Assembly: GCF_001652265.1 (NCBI RefSeq)
Contig: NZ_LWBS01000417.1
Span: forward strand, 186,001-250,000
Reading direction: 5' to 3'
Length of the DNA stretch: 64,000 bases
Source: Rhizobium leguminosarum
Lineage (GTDB): Bacteria > Pseudomonadota > Alphaproteobacteria > Rhizobiales > Rhizobiaceae
Shown here: one piece after another, positions 37,244-45,038 of the stretch
Layout: each line of letters opens with the position of its first letter
How positions within the stretch are numbered: the first letter of the stretch is position 1
The notes under the pieces: generated by a model
What the model saw: only the letters and a program-made list of their open reading frames with translations
Database searches by the model: none
Told to the model about the DNA's origin: nothing
Program-made: the position numbers and the translations under genes

Positions 37244-38327
37244 GCTCTAACGACAGTACGGCTGCGGCTCTCTGATCGCGTGAGGCGGCGGCAAGCCTCT
37301 CCTCGGCCCTGCGGGCGATTGCCTGCAGGTCGCGCGGCTTGCCGGCGATCTTCTCCATGGCGGCGATGGCGACATCGGTTGCGAGATAATCCGGCTTGTG
37401 GCCGACGCCGCTGACGGTGATGAGTTCGGAGCCTGATATATCGCGGGCAAGGCCGCGCGAGTGCAAGTGTTCCCAGACGATCTCGTCGCTGTCGCCTGTT
37501 ATGATGACGGTCGGCGCTGTGATCTGCGAATAAAGCAGCGACTGCTCCTTCACATAGGCGAGCAGCCTTTTGAAATCGGCGGCGTTGTTATGGAAAGCGT
37601 TGGGTCGCAGCACCAGCGACGGCCCCGTTTTTTCGATGTAGTCGGCCGGGCGCGGATTGGGACGGAAGACATTCAGCGTGCCGCGCTCCAGCCGGCTCAG
37701 ACCGAGAGGCACGACGATCGCGTGGTTGAAGAGCCAGCCGACGATCGGCACGGTTGCCACATGATAGTACCAGTCGATGCCGCCCGGCCAGGGATGGGTG
37801 GCGGGCGCGAGGAAGAGCAGGCCGGCGGTCTTATCAGGGTGGCGCAGGCCGAAGGCGGCGGTGATCGCGCCGCCGAAGGAATGGCCGACGATAACAGCCT
37901 TCTCGATGCCGCGTTTCTCCATCAGTCTGGCGATCGCATCGGCCTGGCCGGAGGGGACGGCGTTCTCAGGGCCGCCGCGCTCGGAATAGCCATGACCGGG
38001 GCGATCGACGAATAGCATTTCCGCCCGACCTTCGAGTGCGGCGCGGAAGGCAACGACCTGGTCGAGCAAATTGCCGCTGGCGCCGTGAATGAAGACCAGT
38101 GCCGGCAGATCCGCATTTTCGGGACGCTCGATGTGGACGGCATTCATGCGGTAGCCGCCGACATCCGTCAGTTCGCCGATATTCGGATAGGCGTGTTCGA
38201 ATTGCCGCGCCTTATAAGTGGAGTAGCCGATGGCGGCGGCGAGCGGCGCGAGAAGAGCGGAAACTTCTGCAAGCATGATCTCAACGAGCGATAATTGCGG
38301 GACGACCTGCTGGCGGACAACCGCCAT
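37200..38327 (-). CDS. alpha/beta hydrolase
   Basis: The protein has an N-terminal membrane anchor-like segment (residues 14-36) and an alpha/beta-hydrolase domain with nucleophile Ser in VGHSFGGAI, acid in ITGDSDEIV and His in GVGHKPDYL; the oxyanion strand FIHGASGN is present. Substrate unknown. The last 14 or so residues (PTAPHVFSDAQNML) are encoded by a family B repeat, so the C-terminus is recent and probably not part of the fold. It is a single gene. Confidence 0.88.
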   Translation of the reverse strand: MAVVRQQVVPQLSLVEIMLAEVSALLAPLAAAIGYSTYKARQFEHAYPNIGELTDVGGYRMNAVHIERPENADLPALVFIHGASGNLLDQVVAFRAALEGRAEMLFVDRPGHGYSERGGPENAVPSGQADAIARLMEKRGIEKAVIVGHSFGGAITAAFGLRHPDKTAGLLFLAPATHPWPGGIDWYYHVATVPIVGWLFNHAIVVPLGLSRLERGTLNVFRPNPRPADYIEKTGPSLVLRPNAFHNNAADFKRLLAYVKEQSLLYSQITAPTVIITGDSDEIVWEHLHSRGLARDISGSELITVSGVGHKPDYLATDVAIAAMEKIAGKPRDLQAIARRAEERLAAASRDQRAAAVLSLEPTAPHVFSDAQNML

Positions 38328-38390
38328 ATCGTTCCCTCCATATGCTAAAATTGCGCGGCGCGATCCGACGTCAAGATATCAGACCAGGAA

Positions 38391-39026
38391 TCAGGTGCGG
38401 TTGCCGGCGAGTTTTTCCGCAAGCGTGTTGGCTTGTTCCTGCGCAGTGCGTTCGGCAGGATAAACGTCGAGGAAACGCTCCCAAGCCTTCAAGGTCAGCT
38501 GGTCGTTGCCGGAATTGCTGAGGATCGCGGCCATGCCGGAGAGCGCGCCGAAATGGCGCGGCTCGAGATCGAGCACACGTTCGATGTCGGACATCGACTT
38601 GCGATAATTGCCCATGACGAAATTCAGCGTGGCGCGGCGGTTCCAGCTTTCGGCATAATCGGGCTTCAGCGCGATCGCCTCATCGAGGAAATCAAGGGCG
38701 GCGGGATTGCGCTTTTCCTCGATCGCCTTGTCGGCCCACTGCATCAGCAGATTGACGGTGGCGCTACCGGAATCGTTCCATTCCATGCGGATTTCATTGG
38801 CGATGCCGCTGGCCTTTTCGGGATCGCGTTCACGCTTCAACTGGCTGAAGAGCTGGTCGAGGTGCTGCTTCGGCGAATTGTTGGCATCCGCCTGCTCGAC
38901 GATAACCTCCTTTTTCGTGGCAGCGGCTGGCTTTTCCGCGGCGGCGGCCGGAAAGGAGGAGGTGAGCAAAATGAGGGCGAGCGGCAGCGCCGCTGATGTC
39001 AAAGCAAAAAAGCGCATGGCGGACAT
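38391..39026 (-). CDS. TPR-repeat exported protein
   Basis: The 211-residue protein starts with a signal peptide (ALTSAALPLALILLTSSFPAAAAE) and contains about three tetratricopeptide repeats (residues about 80-190, for example ALDFLDEAIALKPDYAESWNRRATLNFVMGNYRKSMSDIERVLDLEPRHFGALSG). TPRs bind partner proteins; this one would act in the periplasm. The start could be 39026 or 39017. Confidence 0.88.
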   Translation of the reverse strand: MSAMRFFALTSAALPLALILLTSSFPAAAAEKPAAATKKEVIVEQADANNSPKQHLDQLFSQLKRERDPEKASGIANEIRMEWNDSGSATVNLLMQWADKAIEEKRNPAALDFLDEAIALKPDYAESWNRRATLNFVMGNYRKSMSDIERVLDLEPRHFGALSGMAAILSNSGNDQLTLKAWERFLDVYPAERTAQEQANTLAEKLAGNRT

Positions 39027-39138
39027 ATTAGCCCGCCAGCGCCGAAGATCAAACAAATTTGACGTGATCACCGCAGCGACCCACCGGATATATCTGCCGG
39101 CGCAAGCTCACGCGGCAGGGCGATCCGGACGCGCGAAA

Positions 39139-39264
39139 TCAGCCCTGACGAGCCTTGAAGCGCGGGTTCAGCTTGTTGATGATGTACATGCGGCCCTTGC
39201 GGCGAACCAGACGGTTGTCACGGTGACGAGCCTTGAGCGACTTGAGCGAATTCTTGATCTTCAT
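39139..39264 (-). CDS. rpmJ: 50S ribosomal protein L36
   Basis: A 41-residue basic protein, [18 protein letters not shown]... ending NPRFKARQG. It has the conserved L36 layout but lacks the four zinc-binding Cys/His residues, so it is the zinc-free (C-minus) type, with LKARHRDNR in place of the usual metal site. It is a structural protein of the large subunit. It is very short and stands alone. Confidence 0.95.
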   Translation of the reverse strand: MKIKNSLKSLKARHRDNRLVRRKGRMYIINKLNPRFKARQG

Positions 39265-39319
39265 TTTTCTGATCCGCGATCTCTATGGGGGAATTCACAT
39301 TCGCCCGTATCTTTAACAA

Positions 39320-39344
39320 TCAAAAGCGCGCCATCGGGCGCGCT
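39320..39344 (-). terminator. intrinsic terminator of purEK
   Basis: On the minus strand an 8-bp perfect stem (AGCGCGCC / GGCGCGCT) is followed by TTTTGATT. It lies 85 bases downstream of purK. Confidence 0.8.
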
Positions 39345-39428
39345 GTTTAGGTGGGGGAGCAGATACCCCGTCACCTTTTCCGTGTCAACCACATGAAGGT
39401 GTTTTTCCCAAGGCGCAGGGGTGTTTTC

Positions 39429-40505
39429 TCAGGCCAAAACCGGCGGTTTCGGCGTCAAGGTGGTGACATGGCCCATCTTGCGACCGGGGCGCCACTCGGT
39501 CTTGCCATAGAGATGAACCAGCGTATCGGGGCGCCGCAGCCAGTCGGGAACCGCAAGGATATCGTCGCCGATCAGGTTCTGCATGATGCAGTCGGAATGG
39601 CGCTCGGCACTGCCAAGCGGCAGGCCGGCGACGGCCCGGATATGCTGCTCGAACTGGCTGACAACGCAGGCCGCTTCCGTCCAGTGACCGGAGTTGTGGA
39701 CACGCGGCGCCATCTCGTTGGCGATCAGGCCGCCATCGGCAAGCACGAAGAATTCGATGCCGATGACGCCGACATAGTTCAACGCGGCAAGGATCTTTTC
39801 GGCTGATTGGCGCGCGGCGTCCGCCGTCGATGCAGAGATCGCGGCGGGAACCGTCGAGGTGTGAAGGATACCGCCGCGGTGCACATTCTCGGCGGGATCG
39901 AAGCAGGCGACCGTCCCGTCGGTGGCGCGCGCGGCGATGATCGAGACCTCGCGCTCGAAAGCGACGAAGCTTTCGAGGATGAGCGGCACGCCGCCGAGTG
40001 CGGCATAGGCGCCATCCGGGCTGTCGGCCGCCGAGCGGAAAACCTTCTGGCCCTTGCCGTCATAACCGAGACGGCGGGTCTTCAGCACGCCCTGGCCGCT
40101 GAAATCCTTAAGTGCCGTCTCAAGATCGGCCTGGCTGTCGATCGCGTGGAAGCGGGCGGTTGATATGCCGCAGTCATTGAGAAAGCGCTTCTCCACGAGG
40201 CGGTCCTGGGCGGCTTCCAGCGCCTTCGGCGGCGGAAAGACGGACACGCTCGCCGAGAGCCTTTCGGCGGCTGCGACGGGCACGTTCTCGAATTCGTAGG
40301 TGACGACGTCGCAGATATCGGCGAGTTCGGCCAGTGCCGCCGGATCGTCATAGGCGGCGGTAATCTGCCGGTTGGCGAGCTGGGCGGCCGGGCAGTCCGC
40401 CTGCGGCTCGAGGATGATCGTGCGATAGTTCAACCGGGCGGCGGCAATGGCCAGCATGCGGCCGAGCTGGCCGCCGCCGATAATGCCGATCGTTCTTGCC
40501 GTCAT
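39429..40505 (-). CDS. purK: N5-carboxyaminoimidazole ribonucleotide synthase
   Basis: This 358-residue ATP-grasp enzyme makes N5-CAIR from AIR, bicarbonate and ATP in purine synthesis. The N-terminal [16 protein letters not shown], the central [16 protein letters not shown] and [17 protein letters not shown], and [13 protein letters not shown] are family hallmarks. Its ATG overlaps the purE stop (ATGA), which fixes the start at 40505. Confidence 0.96.
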   Translation of the reverse strand: MTARTIGIIGGGQLGRMLAIAAARLNYRTIILEPQADCPAAQLANRQITAAYDDPAALAELADICDVVTYEFENVPVAAAERLSASVSVFPPPKALEAAQDRLVEKRFLNDCGISTARFHAIDSQADLETALKDFSGQGVLKTRRLGYDGKGQKVFRSAADSPDGAYAALGGVPLILESFVAFEREVSIIAARATDGTVACFDPAENVHRGGILHTSTVPAAISASTADAARQSAEKILAALNYVGVIGIEFFVLADGGLIANEMAPRVHNSGHWTEAACVVSQFEQHIRAVAGLPLGSAERHSDCIMQNLIGDDILAVPDWLRRPDTLVHLYGKTEWRPGRKMGHVTTLTPKPPVLA

Positions 40506-40996
40506 AGGTCGTCCATCGGGTATTCGGCGACGGCAGCACTCTGGCGCTCGCGCCATTCGTCGAGCCGGTCGGCGATTTCTTCGTCGGACAGGGCAAGCAC
40601 GGCAGCGGCGAGAAGCGCGGCGTTGACCGCGCCGGCCTTGCCGATGGCAAGCGTGCCCACAGGAATACCGGCCGGCATCTGCACGATGGAAAGAAGACTG
40701 TCCTGGCCGGACAGGGCTTTCGACTGGACCGGCACGCCGAAAACCGGCAGCGGTGTCATCGCGGCGGTCATGCCCGGCAGGTGGGCGGCGCCGCCGGCGC
40801 CGGCGATGATGACCTTGAAGCCCTCCGCGCGTGCGCCCTTGGCGAAATTGACCAGCCGGTCCACTGTGCGGTGCGCCGATATGATGCGCGCGTCATAGGG
40901 AATTTCCAGCGCCTCCAGCGTGTCGGCGGCGTTTTTCATGGTCTCCCAGTCGGACTGGCTGCCCATGATGATGGCGACGGGTGGTCTGTCTGTCAT
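40502..40996 (-). CDS. purE: N5-carboxyaminoimidazole ribonucleotide mutase
   Basis: The 164-residue PurE (class I) converts N5-CAIR to CAIR. The substrate loop [22 protein letters not shown] and [13 protein letters not shown] are present, and the second half carries [16 protein letters not shown]. It is the first gene of the purEK operon. Confidence 0.97.
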   Translation of the reverse strand: MTDRPPVAIIMGSQSDWETMKNAADTLEALEIPYDARIISAHRTVDRLVNFAKGARAEGFKVIIAGAGGAAHLPGMTAAMTPLPVFGVPVQSKALSGQDSLLSIVQMPAGIPVGTLAIGKAGAVNAALLAAAVLALSDEEIADRLDEWRERQSAAVAEYPMDDL

Positions 40997-41014
40997 CGTT
41001 GCTGCTATTCCCTC

Positions 41015-41224
41015 TCAGGCGATGATGTCAGGGATGATCTGATCTTCCAGCTTGGAGAGCCTGTCCTTGATGACGAGTTTTTTCTTTTTCATTCGCTGGA
41101 TTCGCAGAGCATCGCATCCGGTCTGGATCATGGCGTTGATCGCGGCATCGAAATCCTCGTGCTCCTGACGCAGGCGCGCCACCGTGAGCCTGATTTCCGC
41201 CTGTTCCTGATCGGCCATATGCAT
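41015..41224 (-). CDS. YdcH/DUF465 family protein
   Basis: The 69-residue helical protein has the DUF465 pattern: a heptad-rich N-terminal helix (LRQEHEDFDAAINAM) and the closing RMKKKKLVIKDRLSKLEDQI. Function unknown; likely a coiled-coil dimer. It lies 18 bases upstream of purE on the same strand and might be co-transcribed. A paralogue lies on the other strand at 41446. Confidence 0.85.
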   Translation of the reverse strand: MHMADQEQAEIRLTVARLRQEHEDFDAAINAMIQTGCDALRIQRMKKKKLVIKDRLSKLEDQIIPDIIA

Positions 41225-41445
41225 TCCCCGTTACCGTCCCTGGACCTTGTCCGATCTGGCGATGATTTCCGCAAGCTCCTATCACCAAATACGGGTAACG
41301 GCTAGTTAGTCTTGATCATGAAATTGCCATCCAGTCTCCATCTTTTGGCCTTCGACAAGCCTTCAAAAATATGTCACAGTCCGGCCGTTGACACCTTGAT
41401 CCCCGACGATGTTGGCCGGGGAGGGTAAGAGGAAGGAAGGGTCAT

Positions 41446-41619
41446 ATGACTGTTCAAGCTCATCTTGAGTCACTCCAGAAAAAGCATGTCGCTCTCGAGG
41501 AAGAGTTGCACGCGCTCAGAACATCTCCCTCTATTTCCGATACGGAACTTGCCGAATGCAAGCGCCGCAAGCTGCGCATCAAGGACGAGATTCAGCGACT
41601 TAAGTCATCCGTCCACTAA
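41446..41619 (+). CDS. second YdcH/DUF465 family protein, 57 aa
   Basis: ATG to TAA encodes a 57-residue helical protein starting MTVQAHLESLQKKHVALEEEL and ending ECKRRKLRIKDEIQRLKSSVH. The closing K-R-R-K-L-R-I-K-D-E-I pattern matches DUF465 and the paralogue at 41015. GGAAGGAAGG lies seven bases upstream. It is divergent from the first copy across 221 bp. Confidence 0.87.
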   Translation: MTVQAHLESLQKKHVALEEELHALRTSPSISDTELAECKRRKLRIKDEIQRLKSSVH

Positions 41620-41825
41620 TCTTCCCAAGGGTCGCCGGGCGATCATCTTGCGCAACAAGGTAAATCCATCCATTCCGCCAAGAATTAGCAAGAACCGGTG
41701 ATTTGACACCAGATTTGCGCCAGTCCGATGCATCCGGCATCGCGGCTGGCGCTTTTGGGTCGCCACGTCTCACATGGCGTTCATATGATTTGCATGGTAT
41801 CCCTTGATCTTATGGGAAACCTGCA

Positions 41826-42086
41826 TCAGGCCCAGAATTGATCCAGCCACAAATTGAGCTTGTCGAAGCCGCGGTTATTGACCGTGTAGATGCGTTTGGT
41901 GCCTTCTGAGGTCACGGAAACGAGATTGCTGTCGAGCAGCGCCTTCAAGTGTTGCGAGACAGCGGGGCGACTGATCGGCAGGCCTTCGGCGAGCTCATTG
42001 ACCGTCCGTGGCGCGCGACGCAATTCCTCCAGCAGAAACCGCCGGTTCGGATCGGCAATCGCAGAGAAAGGGTCCGTGTTCGACAT
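41826..42086 (-). CDS. ArsR-family helix-turn-helix regulator
   Basis: The 86-residue winged helix protein shows FSAIADPNRRFLLEELRRAPRTVNELAEGLPISRPAVSQHLKALLDSNLV, the ArsR DNA-binding core. It has no cysteine, so it is not a classical metal sensor. It lies alone between two minus-strand neighbours; targets unknown. Confidence 0.9.
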   Translation of the reverse strand: MSNTDPFSAIADPNRRFLLEELRRAPRTVNELAEGLPISRPAVSQHLKALLDSNLVSVTSEGTKRIYTVNNRGFDKLNLWLDQFWA

Positions 42087-42153
42087 GACGGGAACGCTAC
42101 GTCAAACCGGCCGCGCCAGCAAGGAAATTGTGCATTGCAGCGTGCCGTGGTTT

Positions 42154-42259
42154 CTAAAGCGCGTCGCGATCCTTCAGATTCGCTCGTCGCGCTTTAGGTC
42201 TTTGTTTTTACGCATGTCGTTAGCGCAAAACCGCTCCACACTTGCGTGACATGCTTTAG
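42154..42259 (+). repeat. mosaic intergenic repeat, family A, copy 3
   Basis: A full-length copy, CTAAAGCGCGTCGCGATCC..GTGACATGCTTTAG, differing from copies 1 and 2 at few positions. It ends six bases from the TauE-like gene's stop. Confidence 0.87.
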
Positions 42260-42265
42260 CGGTTT

Positions 42266-43030
42266 CTACCAGCCAAGGCCCTCGCGCACGATCAGGAAGG
42301 CGGCGATCAGCGCCATCGCATACATGAAGGGATAGAAGATCTGTGGCTTCATGCGGCGCACGCACCAGGCGCCGGCAATGGTGGCGAGCGGGGCAAAGGG
42401 CAGAAGCGTCGCGGAGGTCGCAAGATTCTGGGTGTCGAGCTGGCCGAGCGCGAAATAGGGGATCAGCTTGATGGCGTTGAGGATCGCGAAGAAGCGCACG
42501 CTGGTGCCGGTATATTCGCGTGGCTGCAATTTGAGCGGCAGGGCATAGATCTGGAAGGGCGCACCGCCGGCATGAGCAACGAAGCTGCCGTAACCGGAAA
42601 ATGTCCCCCAGAGGCTGGCGGCCACCGGACGCTGGCCGCGCGGTGGGATCACCTTGCCGGCGCCCGGGCCGAAATTGTTCCAGAAATAGCGCAGGCAGAA
42701 GAGGATGGTCACCGCGCCGATGACGATGCGCAGCATGTTGCCCGGAACCAGCGCCGAGGTCGCCCAGCCCAACGCAATGCCGAAGACGGCGCCCGGCAGC
42801 ATGATCTTCAGCGTCGCCCAGTCGCCGTGCTTGCGCCAGATGACGAGCGAGATCATGTCCATGAAGACCAGGATCGGCAGCAGGATCGCCGCCGCCTCGA
42901 CCGGCGAGACGACGAGGGCGAGGAAGGGCAAGCCGATCAGCGACAAAGCGTCGCCCATGCCGCCCTTTGCGAGGCCTACCAGCAGAACGGCGGGCACGGC
43001 GGCGTAGTAGAATGACAAATCCTGCGGCAT
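42266..43030 (-). CDS. TauE/SafE family sulfite/anion exporter
   Basis: The 254-residue protein has about eight hydrophobic helices and the two half-repeats of the TauE/SafE family (opening VGLAKGGMGDALSLIGLPFLALVVSP; second half FSGYGSFVAHAGGAPFQIYALPL). It probably transports a sulfonate or other organic anion. Start at 43030, with GAGGAGG upstream. Confidence 0.9.
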   Translation of the reverse strand: MPQDLSFYYAAVPAVLLVGLAKGGMGDALSLIGLPFLALVVSPVEAAAILLPILVFMDMISLVIWRKHGDWATLKIMLPGAVFGIALGWATSALVPGNMLRIVIGAVTILFCLRYFWNNFGPGAGKVIPPRGQRPVAASLWGTFSGYGSFVAHAGGAPFQIYALPLKLQPREYTGTSVRFFAILNAIKLIPYFALGQLDTQNLATSATLLPFAPLATIAGAWCVRRMKPQIFYPFMYAMALIAAFLIVREGLGW

Positions 43031-43137
43031 GCTTTCGACGTCCTCCTCTTGCAAGCCTCGTCTAACGGAACTACTCACACAAAACGAGTGTGGATCCCTC
43101 ATTTCGAAGGGGAATTCGCAGGAAACGGAAAGACATC

Positions 43138-43791
43138 ATGACCGAACCGGAAAACCGCTGCCGCCTTGTGCTCATCGTACCTGATATCGCTGATGCCGAT
43201 GAACAGGCAAAGGTCGTTGCCGACGCGCTGAAGGGCGGCGATGTCGCCTCGGTGATCGTGCCGCAATATGGGCTTGACGACGGCACCTTCCAGAAACATG
43301 CCGAAAAGCTGGTGCCATTGATCCAGGATGCTGGAGCAGCCGCGCTCATTGCAGGCGACAGCCGTGTCGCAGGCCGCGCGAAAGCCGACGGCTTGCACAT
43401 TTCCGGCAATGTAGCGGCGCTTTCGGAAGCGATCGACAAACACGCGCCGAAGCTGATCATCGGCGGCGGCAACGCGGCCGACCGGCACCATGCATTGGAG
43501 ATCGGCGAAGCCAGGCCGGACTATATCTTCTTCGGCAAGCTCGATGGCGACATCAAGCCGGAGGCGCATCCGAAGAACCTTGCGCTCGGCGAATGGTGGG
43601 CCTCGATGATCGAGATCCCCTGCATCGTCATGGGTGGCACCGATCCAACCTCGGCGCTCGCCGTCGCCGAGACCGGAGCGGAGTTCGTGGCGCTGCGGCT
43701 GGCGGTCTTCGGTGAGCCCGCCCGGGCGCCGTCTCTCGTCGCCGAGATCAATGCGTTGCTTGACGAAAAAGCGCCACGGTTTGAGGATTGA
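43138..43791 (+). CDS. thiamine-phosphate synthase-like (ThiE family) protein
   Basis: The 217-residue TIM-barrel protein follows the ThiE pattern: the N-terminal RLVLIVPDI, ALIAGDSRVAGRAKADGLHISG, and PDYIFFGKLDGD, with MGGTDPTSALAVAETGAEFVALRLAVF near the end. Compared with true ThiE it has lost the usual Gly-x-Gly-P-x-x-x-T-x-T-K type phosphate loop, so another ligand is possible. GGAAACGG precedes ATG 43138. It is followed 10 bases later by the Sel1 protein gene. Confidence 0.85.
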   Translation: MTEPENRCRLVLIVPDIADADEQAKVVADALKGGDVASVIVPQYGLDDGTFQKHAEKLVPLIQDAGAAALIAGDSRVAGRAKADGLHISGNVAALSEAIDKHAPKLIIGGGNAADRHHALEIGEARPDYIFFGKLDGDIKPEAHPKNLALGEWWASMIEIPCIVMGGTDPTSALAVAETGAEFVALRLAVFGEPARAPSLVAEINALLDEKAPRFED

Positions 43792-43801
43792 AATCGCGCT
43801 C

Positions 43802-44884
43802 ATGCCGATCCCACCCGTCCGCCTTTTGAAATATCTCCTTGCCAGCATGGCTGTCCTCGTTGCGGCCGGACCGGATGTCGTCTTGGCGCAGGCGCCGGAC
43901 AGCGTCATCAGCCAGCCGGGCACGGGGCCGGCTTCGACCTTCCGCACCGACCGGCCTTCCGCCTCGGGCGCGGGGCCCTCCGATGGTGTCGGCGTGTTCG
44001 ACCGTATGGGCGCGAAGCTGCCGGATCTGCCGCCGGAGAAGGATTACAAGGGGCCGATCGACGAGGCTTACGGCGCCTTCCAGCGCGGTTATTACCTGAC
44101 GGCAATGGACAAGGCGCTACCGCGCGCCCAACTCGGTGATCCAGCGGCGCAGACGCTGATCGGCGAAATCCTCTCGCAAGGCCTCGGCGTCAAGAAGGAC
44201 GTGAAGAATGCTGCCTTCTGGTACGGCAAGGCGGCAGAAGGTGGCGATGCGGCGGCGATGTTCAAATATGCGCTGATCCTGATGGAAGGCGAGGGCGTGC
44301 CGCGTGACAAGGTCAAGGCCGACGACTACATGCGCAAGGCGGCCGAGGCCGGCAATCCTTCGGCGGAATTCAACTGGGCGCAGCTTCTCATCGCCGACAA
44401 TCCCGGCGACAAGGGACTGAAGCTCGCACTGCCGTTCTACGAGAAATCGGCCGAGCAGGGCATTGCCGATTCGCAATATGCCGTGGCGCAGATCTATGCG
44501 ACGCTGAAAGAACTGCCGGAGGAAAAGAAGAAGCTCGCCCGCGAGTGGATGGCACGTGCGGCGCGCGCCGGGTTCGACACGGCCCAGCTCGATCTCGGCA
44601 TCTGGCTGGTCAACGGCGTCGGCGGGCCGAAGGATTACGTCAAGGGCTTCGAATGGCTGAAACTTGCCGCCAATGGCGGCAATGTCGCTGCGCAGAACAA
44701 GCTCGCCCATCTCTATATCAATGCCATCGGCACGGCGCCCATTCCGATCGAGGCGGCGAAGTGGTACGTGCTGTCGCGCCGGGCCGGGCTCGCCGATCCG
44801 GCGCTCGAGGATTTCTATCTCGGCATCGAGGAGGATCAGCAGAAGGCGGCGATCGAGGCTGCCAACAAATTCCGGCGGCGATAG
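43802..44884 (+). CDS. Sel1/TPR-repeat exported protein
   Basis: The 360-residue protein starts with a signal peptide (LLKYLLASMAVLVAAGPDVVLAQ) and then carries about six Sel1-like repeats from residue 95 to 330, typified by A-A-x-W-Y-x-K-A-A-E-G-G and A-x-x-x-Y-x-x-K-S-A-E-Q-G-I-A-D-S-Q-Y. Such repeats are protein-binding scaffolds in the periplasm or, as in rhizobial ExoR, regulators of envelope signalling. It is co-transcribed with the ThiE-like gene. Confidence 0.88.
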   Translation: MPIPPVRLLKYLLASMAVLVAAGPDVVLAQAPDSVISQPGTGPASTFRTDRPSASGAGPSDGVGVFDRMGAKLPDLPPEKDYKGPIDEAYGAFQRGYYLTAMDKALPRAQLGDPAAQTLIGEILSQGLGVKKDVKNAAFWYGKAAEGGDAAAMFKYALILMEGEGVPRDKVKADDYMRKAAEAGNPSAEFNWAQLLIADNPGDKGLKLALPFYEKSAEQGIADSQYAVAQIYATLKELPEEKKKLAREWMARAARAGFDTAQLDLGIWLVNGVGGPKDYVKGFEWLKLAANGGNVAAQNKLAHLYINAIGTAPIPIEAAKWYVLSRRAGLADPALEDFYLGIEEDQQKAAIEAANKFRRR

Positions 44885-44930
44885 CGGCCGCTTGGCGATC
44901 CGGCTGACGACAGGCGGACGGCCCACTGCG

Positions 44931-45029
44931 CAATTCCTTAAATCGGGATCGATTTAAGGACAAAATTATGCGTCAGTTCAAAGTGTTACAGCGTCCTTTG
45001 CGCGCCTGAAGAGACGCGCGGCGCCATAG
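44931..45029 (+). repeat. mosaic intergenic repeat, family B, copy 4 (two modules)
   Basis: First module ATTCCTTAAATCGGGATCGATTTAAGGA (a palindrome), then CAAAATTATGCGTCAGTTCAAAGTGTTACAGCG..GCGCCTGAAGAGACGCGCGGCGCCATAG. Confidence 0.85.
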
Positions 45030-45038
45030 CGTTCCAAC

